Position numbers and translations under genes: made by a program. Of a stretch of 64,000 bases of DNA, positions 18,986 through 26,701 are shown in pieces. Location: positions 310,001 through 374,000 of the forward strand of contig NZ_JASZYS010000001.1 in assembly GCF_030316845.1 (NCBI RefSeq). Direction: 5' to 3'. Source of the stretch: Variovorax davisae. Its GTDB lineage: Bacteria > Pseudomonadota > Gammaproteobacteria > Burkholderiales > Burkholderiaceae_C. Within the stretch, counting starts at the first letter, position 1. Each line of letters opens with the position of its first letter. The notes under the pieces are model-generated. The model did not search any database and had not been told where the DNA came from. It saw nothing but the letters and a program-made list of their open reading frames with translations.

Positions 18986-20407
18986 ATGAACGAAAAAAGC
19001 GATTTCGGATTGATCGGCCTGGCCGTCATGGGCCAGAACCTAGTGCTGAACGTGGAAAGCCATGGCTTCCAGGTCAGCGTCTACAACCGCACCGAGGCCA
19101 CCACCGAGGCCTTCGTCGCCGCCAACCCCGGCAAGAAGCTGGTGGGCGCCAAGACGCTCGAGGACTTCGTCCAGAGCCTGGCCCGGCCGCGCAAGATCCA
19201 GATCATGGTGAAGGCCGGCGCGCCGGTCGACCAGGTGATCGAGCAGCTCATCCCGCTGCTCGACAAGGACGACATCGTCATCGACGGCGGCAACAGCCTC
19301 TACACCGATACCGAGCGCCGCGACGCCTACCTGGCGAGCAAGGGCCTGCGCTTCATCGGCGCCGGCGTCTCGGGCGGCGAGGAAGGGGCCCGCAAGGGGC
19401 CTTCGATCATGCCGGGCGGACCGCTCTCCACCTGGGAAGTGATGAAGCCGATCTTCGAGAGCATCGCGGCCAAGGTGGACGGCGAACCCTGCGTGATCCA
19501 CATCGGGCCGGGCGGCGCCGGGCACTACGTCAAGATGGTCCACAACGGCATCGAGTACGGCGACATGCAACTCATCTGCGAGGCCTACAGCCTGTTCAAG
19601 GCGGCCGGCTTCACGACCGACGAGATGGCCGCGATCTTCGACGAATGGAACGAGGGCGAGCTGCAGAGCTACCTGATCCAGATCACCGCCAAGGCGCTCC
19701 AACAGAAAGATCCGCAGACCGGCCAGCCGATCGTCGACGTCATCCTCGACAAGGCCGGCCAGAAGGGCACCGGCCAGTGGACGCTGATCAACGCGGCCGA
19801 GAACGCGGTGGTCATCAGCACCATCAACGCCGCCGTCGAGGCGCGGGTGCTGTCGTCGCAGAAGAAGCAGCGCGTGGCGGCCAGCCGGCTGCTGCAGGGC
19901 CCGAAGATCGCGCTGTCGATCGACAAGCAGGCGCTGGTGGCCAAGGTCCACGACGCCCTCTATGCGTCGAAGGTCATCAGCTACACCCAGGGCTTCGATC
20001 TCATCAAGACCATGGGCGACAAGAAGGCCTGGGGCCTCGACCTGGGCCGCATCGCGGCGATCTGGCGCGGCGGCTGCATCATCCGGGCGCGCTTCCTGAA
20101 CCGCATCACCGACGCCTTTCGCACCGACCCCGCGCTCGGCAACCTGATGCTCGACCCCTTCTTCAAGGACCTGCTGAACCGGACCCAGCAGAACTGGCGC
20201 GAAGTGGTCGCGCTGGCGGTGGGCAACGGCATCCCGGTGCCGGCGTTCAGCGCCTCGCTGGCCTACTACGACAGCTACCGCACCGAGCGGCTGCCGGCGA
20301 ACCTGCTGCAGGCGCAGCGCGACTTCTTCGGCGCCCACACCTACGAGCGCACCGACCAGCCCGAAGGCCGGTTCTTCCACACCGAATGGCCCGAAGTGAT
20401 CGGCTGA
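18986..20407 (+). CDS. gnd: 6-phosphogluconate dehydrogenase (decarboxylating)
   Basis: A 473-residue cytosolic enzyme of the pentose phosphate pathway that converts 6-phosphogluconate to ribulose 5-phosphate, CO2 and NADPH. The Rossmann fingerprint GLAVMGQNL is at residues 10-18, VYNRT at about 32-36, and the substrate-binding [17 protein letters not shown] near 128-144. The catalytic Lys lies in [14 protein letters not shown]. The length is that of the long (E. coli-like) type, not the short Gnd2 form. The ribosome-binding site is weak. The divergent region shared with mutS shows no convincing -35/-10 pair. Confidence 0.95.
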   Translation: MNEKSDFGLIGLAVMGQNLVLNVESHGFQVSVYNRTEATTEAFVAANPGKKLVGAKTLEDFVQSLARPRKIQIMVKAGAPVDQVIEQLIPLLDKDDIVIDGGNSLYTDTERRDAYLASKGLRFIGAGVSGGEEGARKGPSIMPGGPLSTWEVMKPIFESIAAKVDGEPCVIHIGPGGAGHYVKMVHNGIEYGDMQLICEAYSLFKAAGFTTDEMAAIFDEWNEGELQSYLIQITAKALQQKDPQTGQPIVDVILDKAGQKGTGQWTLINAAENAVVISTINAAVEARVLSSQKKQRVAASRLLQGPKIALSIDKQALVAKVHDALYASKVISYTQGFDLIKTMGDKKAWGLDLGRIAAIWRGGCIIRARFLNRITDAFRTDPALGNLMLDPFFKDLLNRTQQNWREVVALAVGNGIPVPAFSASLAYYDSYRTERLPANLLQAQRDFFGAHTYERTDQPEGRFFHTEWPEVIG

Positions 20408-20411
20408 ACCA

Positions 20412-20663
20412 CTAGGCGGAGTTTCGCCAGATGCGCCCGATCACGACCTGGTTGTTCAAGCTGAAGTCGTTGTAGGCGTCCAGTTCCTCTTGCGAGCGGT
20501 TCGCACGCCGGAGGGCTTCCGCGACCTCGCGGGCGTTGGTCTCGTGCCGCGCGTACAGCGTGCGCAGCGTTTCCACCGGCAATGCCTGCAGCAGGCTTTC
20601 CAGCAGGACGTTGCCGGCGATGAACTGGCCACGCAACTGCGCGAGCGACATCTCGTTCTTCAC
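20412..20663 (-). CDS. Small orphan protein, helical
   Basis: I do not recognise this 83-residue protein. It is predicted to be mostly alpha-helical, with a Leu-rich amphipathic centre (about residues 8-45) and an aromatic, Asn-rich end (NDFSLNNQVVIGRIW). I start it at GTG 20663 because AAGGGG lies six bases upstream; ATG 20651 or TTG 20678 are alternatives. It converges on gnd with only four bases between the stops. The codon use (G/C at third positions) looks coding. Confidence 0.6.
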   Translation of the reverse strand: MKNEMSLAQLRGQFIAGNVLLESLLQALPVETLRTLYARHETNAREVAEALRRANRSQEELDAYNDFSLNNQVVIGRIWRNSA

Positions 20664-20758
20664 GTCGATCCCCTTCAAGAGTGGGTGGCACGGGCCGGTG
20701 ACATTTTGCTTCGGAATGAATGCGGCGAGGGTCGAGCTTTTGCGCTACCTTTGCGGTC

Positions 20759-20965
20759 ATGAGCAGCAAGTCCGCCCGCCGCGAATACCTCCAGGCCGTC
20801 GCCGAGTTCGACGCCGGCTGCGAGCGCTTCGCGCGGCGCATGGCCCGGATCCTCGAGACACCCCTGCCGACGGCGGTGAGCCTCGTTCAGTTGGGGCCGA
20901 GAAAGCCGGCGAAGCGGGCGCCGCGCCCCGAGCCAGCGCGTGACGGCGGCATCCGCAGGGCCTGA
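20759..20965 (+). CDS. Small basic orphan protein
   Basis: A 68-residue protein with a likely helical first half (residues 5-40, alternating Arg and Ala/Leu) and a Pro/Lys/Arg-rich tail (PRKPAKRAPRPEPARD). No family recognised. It is divergent from the 83-residue orphan and precedes the secreted orphan at 21024. It could be a nucleic-acid-associated small protein, but the only evidence is its charge. Confidence 0.45.
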   Translation: MSSKSARREYLQAVAEFDAGCERFARRMARILETPLPTAVSLVQLGPRKPAKRAPRPEPARDGGIRRA

Positions 20966-21023
20966 TGCGGCGCCTCCCAAGAAATGATGAGGCGAGTCGC
21001 GAGGGCTGCAGTAAGCTGCCGGC

Positions 21024-21239
21024 GTGAAGCACCTCCAACCACTCCTCCTTTTCGGTGCCGTCGTCTTCGCTGGCCTTGCCTGGTCGGCGGAGCCTTCGAC
21101 CCCGGCGCCGAAGTCCAATCGGGCCTGCCACTGGGACCGTCAGACCGGCCGGATGATCTGCCAGCGGGTCCGCGCACCCGGCACCGGCGCGCCGCCGCCG
21201 GTGGCGGAGCCGAAGCCCAAGCAAGGCGGAACGCCCTGA
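21024..21239 (+). CDS. Small secreted protein with two Cys
   Basis: A 71-residue protein starting at GTG. Residues 1-22 form a signal peptide (FGAVVFAGLAWSAEP), so the mature product is a periplasmic peptide of about 50 residues with two cysteines (in NRACHWDRQTGRMICQR) that could pair, then a Pro/Lys-rich end. No family recognised. The stop is 19 bases before the TPR-OGT gene, so both may share a transcript. Confidence 0.55.
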   Translation: MKHLQPLLLFGAVVFAGLAWSAEPSTPAPKSNRACHWDRQTGRMICQRVRAPGTGAPPPVAEPKPKQGGTP

Positions 21240-21258
21240 CGATCTGCAGGATCCGCAG

Positions 21259-23331
21259 ATGCAACTGGTGGCCCAGGCCGAGCGCCACTTCCGTGCCGGC
21301 CAGGTCGCACTGGCGGAGACCCTGCTGCGCCAAGCCATCGAGCGCGATCCCCGCCAAGCCAAGGCCTACGAACTGCTGGCCTACATCTGCGGCAACCGCC
21401 AGGACCTGGCGGACTGCGAGGATTTCCTGCAGAAGGCGGCCGCGCTCCCCGGATGTTCCGCCGAGGCCCTGTTCTACCTCGGGCGCGTCCAGGCCCAGCG
21501 CGACCGGCCGGTCGAGGCCGCCGCCGCCTTCGCCCGCTCGCTCAAGCTCGCGGGCCCGTATTTCGAGGGCCTGCACGAACTGGGCGTCGCCTATGGTGCC
21601 CTGTCGGCGCACGACCAGGCGCTGGACGCCTTCCGCCGCGCCGAGCGCCTGAACGCGCAGATCCCCGAACTGCAATCCAACCTGGCCGGCACGCTGGCCG
21701 CCCTGCACCGGTTCGGCGACGCGCTGCCGCACTACGACCGCGCCCTGGCGCTCGATCCCCTGCGCGTCGACGACTGGACCGACCGCGGCGCCGCGCTGAC
21801 CGAACTCGGCCGCGGCGCCGAGGCGCTCGAAAGCTACCGGCGGGCCCTGTCGCTCGCGCCCGAGGACGTGCCGGCCTGGATGAACCAGGCCACCACGCTG
21901 ACATTGCTCAAGCGGCCGGCCGAGGCGTTGGCGAGCTACGACCGGGTCGCCCGGCTGGCGCCGCAGTGGGACTACCTCGCCGGCCACCGGCTGCACGCCG
22001 CCATGGCCGTGTGCCAGTGGCAAGGCTGGGCGCAGCAGGTGGAGCGGGTGGTGGCCCGTGTCGAGGCCGGCGACAAGGCCGCGACGCCCTTCACCCTGAT
22101 GCCGATGCCCGCCAGCGCCGCCACGCTGCTGCAGTGCGCCCGCACCTATGCCCGGGATCTTTATCCGTCGCAGCCGGCGGCGGCGCCCGCGCTCCCGCGC
22201 GATCCGGCGCGCAGGTTGCGGATCGGGTATTTCTCCTCCGACTTCCGCAACCATCCGATGTCGCAGCTGATCGCCCGGGTGCTCGAATGCCACGACCGGG
22301 AACGCTTCGAGACCTTCGGCTTCGCGCTCGGTTCGCACCCGATGGACGCCGTGGGCGCCCGGGTCGCGGCGGCGCTGGAGCACTTCAGCAACGTCGCCGC
22401 CCGCAGCGACGCCGAGATCGCGGCGCTGGCGCGCGGCGCCGGCATCGACATCGCGGTGGACCTGAACGGCTTCAGCGAAGGCGGCCGCCCCAGCATCTTC
22501 GCCGGCCGTGCGGCGCCGGTGCAGGTCAACTACCTCGGATTTCCGGGGTCGATGGGCTGCGACTACATGGACTACATCCTGGCCGATGCCACCGTCATCC
22601 CCGAAGACGACGTCGGCCACTACGCCGAAAAGGTGGCGTGGCTGCCGGACAGCTATTTCCCCAACGACGACACCAAGGCGATCGGCAGCGCCCCCGGCGG
22701 CCGCGCCGAGATGGGCCTGCCGCCGGAAGCGGCGGTGTTCGCCTGCTTCAACAGCAACCACAAGATCACGCCCGACGTGTTCGACGTCTGGATGCGGCTG
22801 CTGCGCGAAGTGCCCCGCAGCGTGCTGTGGCTGCTGAAGAGCAACGCCGAGGCGCAGCGCGCGCTCGGCGCCGAAGCGGCGCTGCGCGGCGTAGACCCGC
22901 AGCGCCTGGTCTGGGCCGAGCGCATGCCGCTGGCCGACCACCTGGCGCGCCACCGGCATGCCGACCTGTTCCTGGACACCTTCCACTACAACGCCCACAC
23001 GACCTGCTGCGATGCGCTCTGGGGCGGCCTGCCGGTGCTGACGCTGGCCGGCACCACCTTCGCATCGCGCGTCGGTGCCAGCCTGCTGGCGGCCGTCGGC
23101 CTGCCCGAACTCGTGACACGCGACGTGGCGGCCTACGAACGCCTGGCGATCGAACTGGCGACCTCGCCGCTGCGCCTGGCCGACCTGCGCCAGCGGCTGG
23201 CGCAGCTGCGGACCTGCTCGCCGCTGTTCGACTCGGAACGCTTCGCGCGGCGCCTCGAGTCGGCCTTCGATGCGATGTGGCAGCGCCAGCGGCAGGGGCT
23301 GGCGCCGGACCACCTCCGGATCGCCGGCTGA
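21259..23331 (+). CDS. TPR-repeat protein with SPINDLY/O-GlcNAc-transferase-like C-terminus
   Basis: A 690-residue two-part protein. Residues 1-235 contain about six tetratricopeptide repeats; residues 310-690 match the OGT/SPY glycosyltransferase (GT41) family. Visible family blocks are GYFSSDFRNHPMSQLI (about 317-332), NGFSEGGRPSIFAGRAAPVQ with YLGFPGSMG, and DALWGGLPVLTLAGTTFASR near the C-terminus, where the sugar nucleotide binds. No signal peptide or membrane helix is present, so it should act in the cytosol. Bacterial relatives add GlcNAc or other sugars to proteins (flagellins, HMW adhesins), but the acceptor here is unknown and no flagellar or adhesin gene is nearby. Confidence 0.88.
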   Translation: MQLVAQAERHFRAGQVALAETLLRQAIERDPRQAKAYELLAYICGNRQDLADCEDFLQKAAALPGCSAEALFYLGRVQAQRDRPVEAAAAFARSLKLAGPYFEGLHELGVAYGALSAHDQALDAFRRAERLNAQIPELQSNLAGTLAALHRFGDALPHYDRALALDPLRVDDWTDRGAALTELGRGAEALESYRRALSLAPEDVPAWMNQATTLTLLKRPAEALASYDRVARLAPQWDYLAGHRLHAAMAVCQWQGWAQQVERVVARVEAGDKAATPFTLMPMPASAATLLQCARTYARDLYPSQPAAAPALPRDPARRLRIGYFSSDFRNHPMSQLIARVLECHDRERFETFGFALGSHPMDAVGARVAAALEHFSNVAARSDAEIAALARGAGIDIAVDLNGFSEGGRPSIFAGRAAPVQVNYLGFPGSMGCDYMDYILADATVIPEDDVGHYAEKVAWLPDSYFPNDDTKAIGSAPGGRAEMGLPPEAAVFACFNSNHKITPDVFDVWMRLLREVPRSVLWLLKSNAEAQRALGAEAALRGVDPQRLVWAERMPLADHLARHRHADLFLDTFHYNAHTTCCDALWGGLPVLTLAGTTFASRVGASLLAAVGLPELVTRDVAAYERLAIELATSPLRLADLRQRLAQLRTCSPLFDSERFARRLESAFDAMWQRQRQGLAPDHLRIAG

Positions 23332-23332
23332 A

Positions 23333-23356
23333 GCCAGGCGGACGCTCAGGCCTGGC
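23333..23356. terminator. Hairpin between convergent TPR-OGT and minus-strand gene
   Basis: GCCAGGC and GCCTGGC pair perfectly across a 10-base loop. The repeat starts just after the plus-strand stop and extends into the last codons of the minus-strand gene. No T-run. Confidence 0.3.
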
Positions 23357-23852
23357 CGCGCCGGCGGCGAGCCACGCGCACGGCCTCGACCCAGGTGTCG
23401 ATGTTGAAACGCTGGCCCGATTCGGCGATGCGCGCCGAGGTGATGCGGTGCAGCGGCAGTCGCCGCGTGTCGCCCGGCAGCTCGCCGTGGCCGACGATGA
23501 CCTTCTTCTGCAGGTCGAGCTGGTCGATCTGCAGGATGCATTCGATCTTCCGGTCGTGGCCATCGAAGTAGCGGACCCGGATGCGCGGCGTCTCGTCGAC
23601 GATCGCGTGTTCACCCTTGCCCTGGATGAACCACTCGGGCAGGGTGTCGGGCACCGAGTCGCCCGAGGGGCCGCCGCCGCGCACGGTCGGGATTTCCAGC
23701 GGCACATGGCCCGATCGAACCCTTGCGGCCTCGATGCGGCGTTCCATTTCGCGGCGCCCGGCGACCCGTCGCCATGCCCACATCAGGCCCAACAGCAGCG
23801 CGCCAGTCAGCACGGCGATCAAGATCTGCCAGTGCGCAGGTCCGGTGCTCAT
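23346..23852 (-). CDS. Membrane-anchored protein with WYL-like beta domain
   Basis: A 168-residue protein: one transmembrane helix (about residues 9-28), a charged linker, and a C-terminal beta-rich domain (about 85-160). That domain reads like WYL modules: an IRVRYFDGHD strand, a Lys/Glu-rich strand, and RLPLHRITSARIAESGQRF at the end. WYL domains usually bind nucleotides or nucleic acid in the cytosol, and a membrane-anchored copy is unusual. The assignment is by pattern only; it could be an unrelated beta domain. Confidence 0.6.
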   Translation of the reverse strand: MSTGPAHWQILIAVLTGALLLGLMWAWRRVAGRREMERRIEAARVRSGHVPLEIPTVRGGGPSGDSVPDTLPEWFIQGKGEHAIVDETPRIRVRYFDGHDRKIECILQIDQLDLQKKVIVGHGELPGDTRRLPLHRITSARIAESGQRFNIDTWVEAVRVARRRRGQA

Positions 23853-23977
23853 CGCTCAACCCCCTCGGCGCATGCGCCGTCTAATTCCAAAGTATTCAGT
23901 TTATGGAATTTTGTGGCCATGGCGCGTCATCGTCAAACGGCCGCGCGGCATAGCGCGTTTGGGGGAGACGGCCGGCG

Positions 23978-24811
23978 TCAGTCCTCGTGGGTGTCGTGCG
24001 TGGCGGCGGCGCCGCGGCGCCAGTAGCCGGCCGCCTTGACCCATTTGGGGTGGGCGCCGCGCTCGCCCACGAGGTGGGCGCGGAGGGCCTTGGCGGCGCT
24101 CGACTCGCAGGCGACCCAGGCGTGGAAGTCACCCGCGGGCAGGGCCAGCCCGCGCAGCGCGTCGAGCAGCGGCTGCCCGGTGCCCGGCTCGGCGCCGCGG
24201 CGGTGCACCCACCTCAGGTCGAGCCCGGCCCGGGTTTCGAACGGGATTTCGTCGGCTTCGCTGTCGACCTCGGCCAGCACCACGGCGCGCGCGCCGGCCG
24301 GCAGTTCGGCCAGCCGGCGCGAGATCGCGGGCAGCGCCGTGTCGTCGCCGATCAGCAGGTGCCAGTCGAAGGCGGTCGGGATGATGAAGGAGCCGCGCGG
24401 GCCGCCGACGCCGATCACGTCGCCGGGGCGGGCCGCTTCGGCCCATTGCGTGGCCGGACCGGCGTCGTGCAGCGCGAAGTCGATCTCGAGCGTGCCGGCC
24501 TGGGCATCGTGGCGGCGCGGCGTGTAGTCGCGCATCGCCGGCTTCGCGCCGGGCGGCCAGACCGGGCCTTCGGGGCCGGCGGTCGGCACCGTGAGCTTTC
24601 CGGTGACGGCATCGGGAAAGAAGATCTTGGCGTGGTCGTCGAAGCCCGGGCTGGTGAAGCCGGCGAGGTCGTCGCCGCCGAGCGTGATCCGGATCAGGTG
24701 CGGCGTGAGGCGCTGCACGGCACGGACCTCGAGCTTGCGGAAGCGCAGGTCGTGGCGCACCCGGCGCGGCAGCCGGTCGGGGGTGGAGGAGGCGATGGAA
24801 GTGTCGTTCAT
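23978..24811 (-). CDS. Siderophore-interacting protein / NADPH-dependent ferric-chelate reductase
   Basis: A 277-residue cytosolic flavin reductase of the ViuB/YqjH family, which frees iron from imported siderophores by reducing Fe(III). An N-terminal FAD-binding barrel (about residues 20-135) contains the MRDYTPRR flavin motif, and the C-terminal NADPH-binding half has [17 protein letters not shown] and [17 protein letters not shown] His-containing tail closes the protein. Its start overlaps the stop of the PadR-type regulator as ATGA. In E. coli, yqjH is likewise paired with the PadR-type regulator yqjI, though divergently, so the same regulatory logic is likely. Confidence 0.92.
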   Translation of the reverse strand: MNDTSIASSTPDRLPRRVRHDLRFRKLEVRAVQRLTPHLIRITLGGDDLAGFTSPGFDDHAKIFFPDAVTGKLTVPTAGPEGPVWPPGAKPAMRDYTPRRHDAQAGTLEIDFALHDAGPATQWAEAARPGDVIGVGGPRGSFIIPTAFDWHLLIGDDTALPAISRRLAELPAGARAVVLAEVDSEADEIPFETRAGLDLRWVHRRGAEPGTGQPLLDALRGLALPAGDFHAWVACESSAAKALRAHLVGERGAHPKWVKAAGYWRRGAAATHDTHED

Positions 24812-25395
24812 GCGTTTCCGATGCGGTCGAGTTGTTGGGCGGCGTGGTCGAGCACCGCGGCGAATTCGTGGGCCTGTTGTTCGGTGAGGGGGGCGCCGGC
24901 GAGGCGCAGGCGCATCGCCAGCTTGAGGTTCTCGATGGCGCGCACCACCTGCGGCGGACGGCCGGCGCGCGGGCCGGCACCGTCGACGCCGCCTGCCATG
25001 CGGGCCATCATCTCGTCGGTGGTCGCGCGATGGGTGGTGAGGTAATCCAGGCCGCCCGCGGTGACGCTGTAGCGCTTGCGCCCGCCGCCGTCGGCGGCAT
25101 CGACGCTGACGTAGCCCAGTTCCTCGAGCAATGTCAGGGTCGGGTAGACGATGCCGGGGCTGGGGCTGTAGCGGCCGCCGAGGCGCTCTTCGATGGCCTT
25201 GATCAGCTCATAGCCGTGGCTCGGCTTGTCGGCGATCAGCTGCAGCAGCACGAAGCGCAGGCCGCCGTGGCCGAAGACCCGGCCGCCGCCGCCGCGCCCG
25301 CCGCGGTGGTCGCCTGCCTCGGCCCGGCCGCCGCCGAGCCCGTCGCCGTGTTCGGCGCGCCGGCTGCTGTGTAGAAAGTGTCTGCGATCTCGCAT
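24808..25395 (-). CDS. PadR-family regulator with Gly/His-rich N-terminus (YqjI-like)
   Basis: A 195-residue transcription factor. Residues 1-45 are rich in Gly, His and Arg (HGDGLGGG, DHRGGRGGGG, FGHGG), resembling the metal-binding extension of E. coli YqjI, which senses nickel and iron. Residues 46-120 are the winged helix with the PadR signature KPSHGYELIKAIEERLGGRYSPS and YPTLTLLEELGY. A C-terminal helical dimer domain follows. It begins at ATG 25395 with AAGGA upstream and forms a two-gene operon with the ferric reductase. A palindromic site in the divergent region suggests autoregulation. Confidence 0.9.
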   Translation of the reverse strand: MRDRRHFLHSSRRAEHGDGLGGGRAEAGDHRGGRGGGGRVFGHGGLRFVLLQLIADKPSHGYELIKAIEERLGGRYSPSPGIVYPTLTLLEELGYVSVDAADGGGRKRYSVTAGGLDYLTTHRATTDEMMARMAGGVDGAGPRAGRPPQVVRAIENLKLAMRLRLAGAPLTEQQAHEFAAVLDHAAQQLDRIGNA

Positions 25396-25414
25396 GGTGT
25401 GTCCTTGAAGTAAT

Positions 25415-25439
25415 TATCTGATTGGCAAAAGATATATCT
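25415..25439. promoter_or_regulatory. Inverted-repeat operator candidate between padR and araC genes
   Basis: TATCT (25415-25419) is mirrored by AGATA (25430-25434), and the latter starts a perfect 10-bp palindrome AGATATATCT (25430-25439), giving three copies of the TATCT half-site. It is one of the few AT-rich spots in the region and lies 20 bases before each start codon or closer, fitting a PadR (YqjI-like) operator that could affect both genes. Confidence 0.45.
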
Positions 25440-25459
25440 AAATTGAATCGGAGTCAAGC

Positions 25460-26347
25460 ATGCCCGATCCACGCCAGGCCTATGTCGCGCGCATCCACCG
25501 CGTGACCGACCACATCGACAGCCATCTGGGGCAGCCGCTCGATCTGGCCGTGCTGGCTTCGGTGGCGAACTTCTCGGCCTGGCATTTCCATCGCGTCTTC
25601 CACGCGATCACCGGTGAAACGCTGGCCGACCGGGTGCGCCGGCGTCGCCTGGAGGTGGCGGCGGCGCGGCTGCAGCGCGTGCCGCCCGAGCCGGTGCTGG
25701 CGATCGCGCTCGAGGTCGGATTCGGTTCGGCCGCCGTGTTCTCGCGCGCCTTCCGCGCCCATTTCGGCGTCACCCCGACCGCCTGGCGCAGGGGCGCTTT
25801 TCGTGACTGGGCCGAGCGGCGCCGTGACCAGCTGGGTGCGATCCACCAAGCCGCCCGCCGCGTCGACCCGCCGCCCAAGGTCGAACTGAAGCGGCTGCCG
25901 GCGGTCCGGGTGGCCTGCCTGCGACATGTGGGCCCCTACGGCACCCCGGGCATCGTGCGCACCTGGCAGCGCTTCGCGGCCTGGTGCGAGCAGCAGGGCC
26001 TGACCCAGCCGCCGCGTCCGATGTACGGCATGGCCCACGACAACGCCGATGTCACGCCGCCCGCCCAATGCCGCTACGACGCCTGCATCGAGGTCGACGA
26101 GGGCTTTCGTCCGGCGGGCGAGATCGGGGTGCATCGGTGGCGCGGCGGCCTCCACGCCTGCACGGCCTTCCATGGCACTTCGGCCGAGATCCATGGCGCC
26201 TGGGTGGGCCTGGTCGACTGGCTGCCCGACAGCGGCTACCAGCCCGACGACGCCCCGCCGATCGAGATCTACCCCGGCGACTTCAGCATCGATTCCGAGT
26301 CCGGCGCCATTGCCTGCCAGCTCTGCATGCCGGTGCGACCGCTCTGA
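25460..26347 (+). CDS. AraC-family regulator with GyrI-like effector domain
   Basis: A 295-residue regulator of the Rob/SoxS-fused-to-GyrI type. Residues 5-110 contain two helix-turn-helix motifs (LDLAVLASVANFSAWHFHRVF and IALEVGFGSAAVFSRAF, ending HFGVTPTAWR). Residues 140-293 form a GyrI-like small-molecule binding domain (RVACLRHVGPY, YDACIEV, EIYPGDFS). Such proteins often bind hydrophobic drugs and activate efflux or detoxification genes. It starts at ATG with GGAG seven bases upstream, divergent from the PadR gene. Its target is not visible; the following gene is a small orphan. Confidence 0.9.
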   Translation: MPDPRQAYVARIHRVTDHIDSHLGQPLDLAVLASVANFSAWHFHRVFHAITGETLADRVRRRRLEVAAARLQRVPPEPVLAIALEVGFGSAAVFSRAFRAHFGVTPTAWRRGAFRDWAERRRDQLGAIHQAARRVDPPPKVELKRLPAVRVACLRHVGPYGTPGIVRTWQRFAAWCEQQGLTQPPRPMYGMAHDNADVTPPAQCRYDACIEVDEGFRPAGEIGVHRWRGGLHACTAFHGTSAEIHGAWVGLVDWLPDSGYQPDDAPPIEIYPGDFSIDSESGAIACQLCMPVRPL

Positions 26348-26420
26348 TTTCAGGCCCCATTCCGGCGCCGAAACGTGACAGAGGCCCGGATTCCGCGGGG
26401 GTTGTCGGGCCTGGAAGGGC

Positions 26421-26447
26421 TTGAAATCTAGGGTAAACCCTTAAAAT
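26421..26447 (+). promoter_or_regulatory. Promoter of the 73-residue orphan gene; predicts a leaderless mRNA
   Basis: TTGAAA (26421-26426) and TAAAAT (26442-26447) are separated by 15 bases. Between them lies the inverted repeat GGGTAAACCC (26431-26440). The start codon at 26455 is only seven bases after the -10 hexamer, where transcription should begin, and there is no Shine-Dalgarno sequence. Confidence 0.45.
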
Positions 26448-26454
26448 AGGGCCC

Positions 26455-26676
26455 ATGACTCACTCCAACGCCTATTTCCATCGCAATCCGAAGTTCACCG
26501 ACACCTTCGAACGCGAGCTGGCCAATGACGACGCCAGCCACCTGAACCGCAACGAACCGTCGGTCTTCGTGCCGCTTCTGAAGCATCTCGCGACCGGCCT
26601 CGCGGCCCTCTCGCAGACCGTGCACTTCCTGCGCGCATCGGCCCAGCGCCCCGCCCAGCGCTACCAGGCCAGCTGA
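26455..26676 (+). CDS. Small orphan protein, possibly leaderless
   Basis: A 73-residue protein with no recognised domain. The N-terminal half is polar with His, Asn and aromatic residues (HSNAYFHRNPKFTDTFERE), and the C-terminal half has a helical Leu/Ala segment (VPLLKHLATGLAALSQTVHFL). No signal peptide. The promoter-like element directly before the ATG and the absence of a ribosome-binding site suggest a leaderless message. It is followed by a hairpin and a convergent sulfatase gene. Confidence 0.55.
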   Translation: MTHSNAYFHRNPKFTDTFERELANDDASHLNRNEPSVFVPLLKHLATGLAALSQTVHFLRASAQRPAQRYQAS

Positions 26677-26680
26677 TGCT

Positions 26681-26695
26681 GCCGGGCGGCCCGGC
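26681..26695. terminator. GC hairpin between convergent orphan and sulfatase genes
   Basis: GCCGGG and CCCGGC pair around a CGG loop, four bases after the orphan's stop codon and just before the end of the sulfatase gene. No T-run, so termination strength is uncertain. Confidence 0.35.
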
Positions 26696-26701
26696 GCCGG
26701 C

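Noticed and set aside
18772..19029. Upstream extension of mutS to 965 residues
   Set aside because: It runs into the gnd coding region on the other strand and has no similarity to MutS N-termini.
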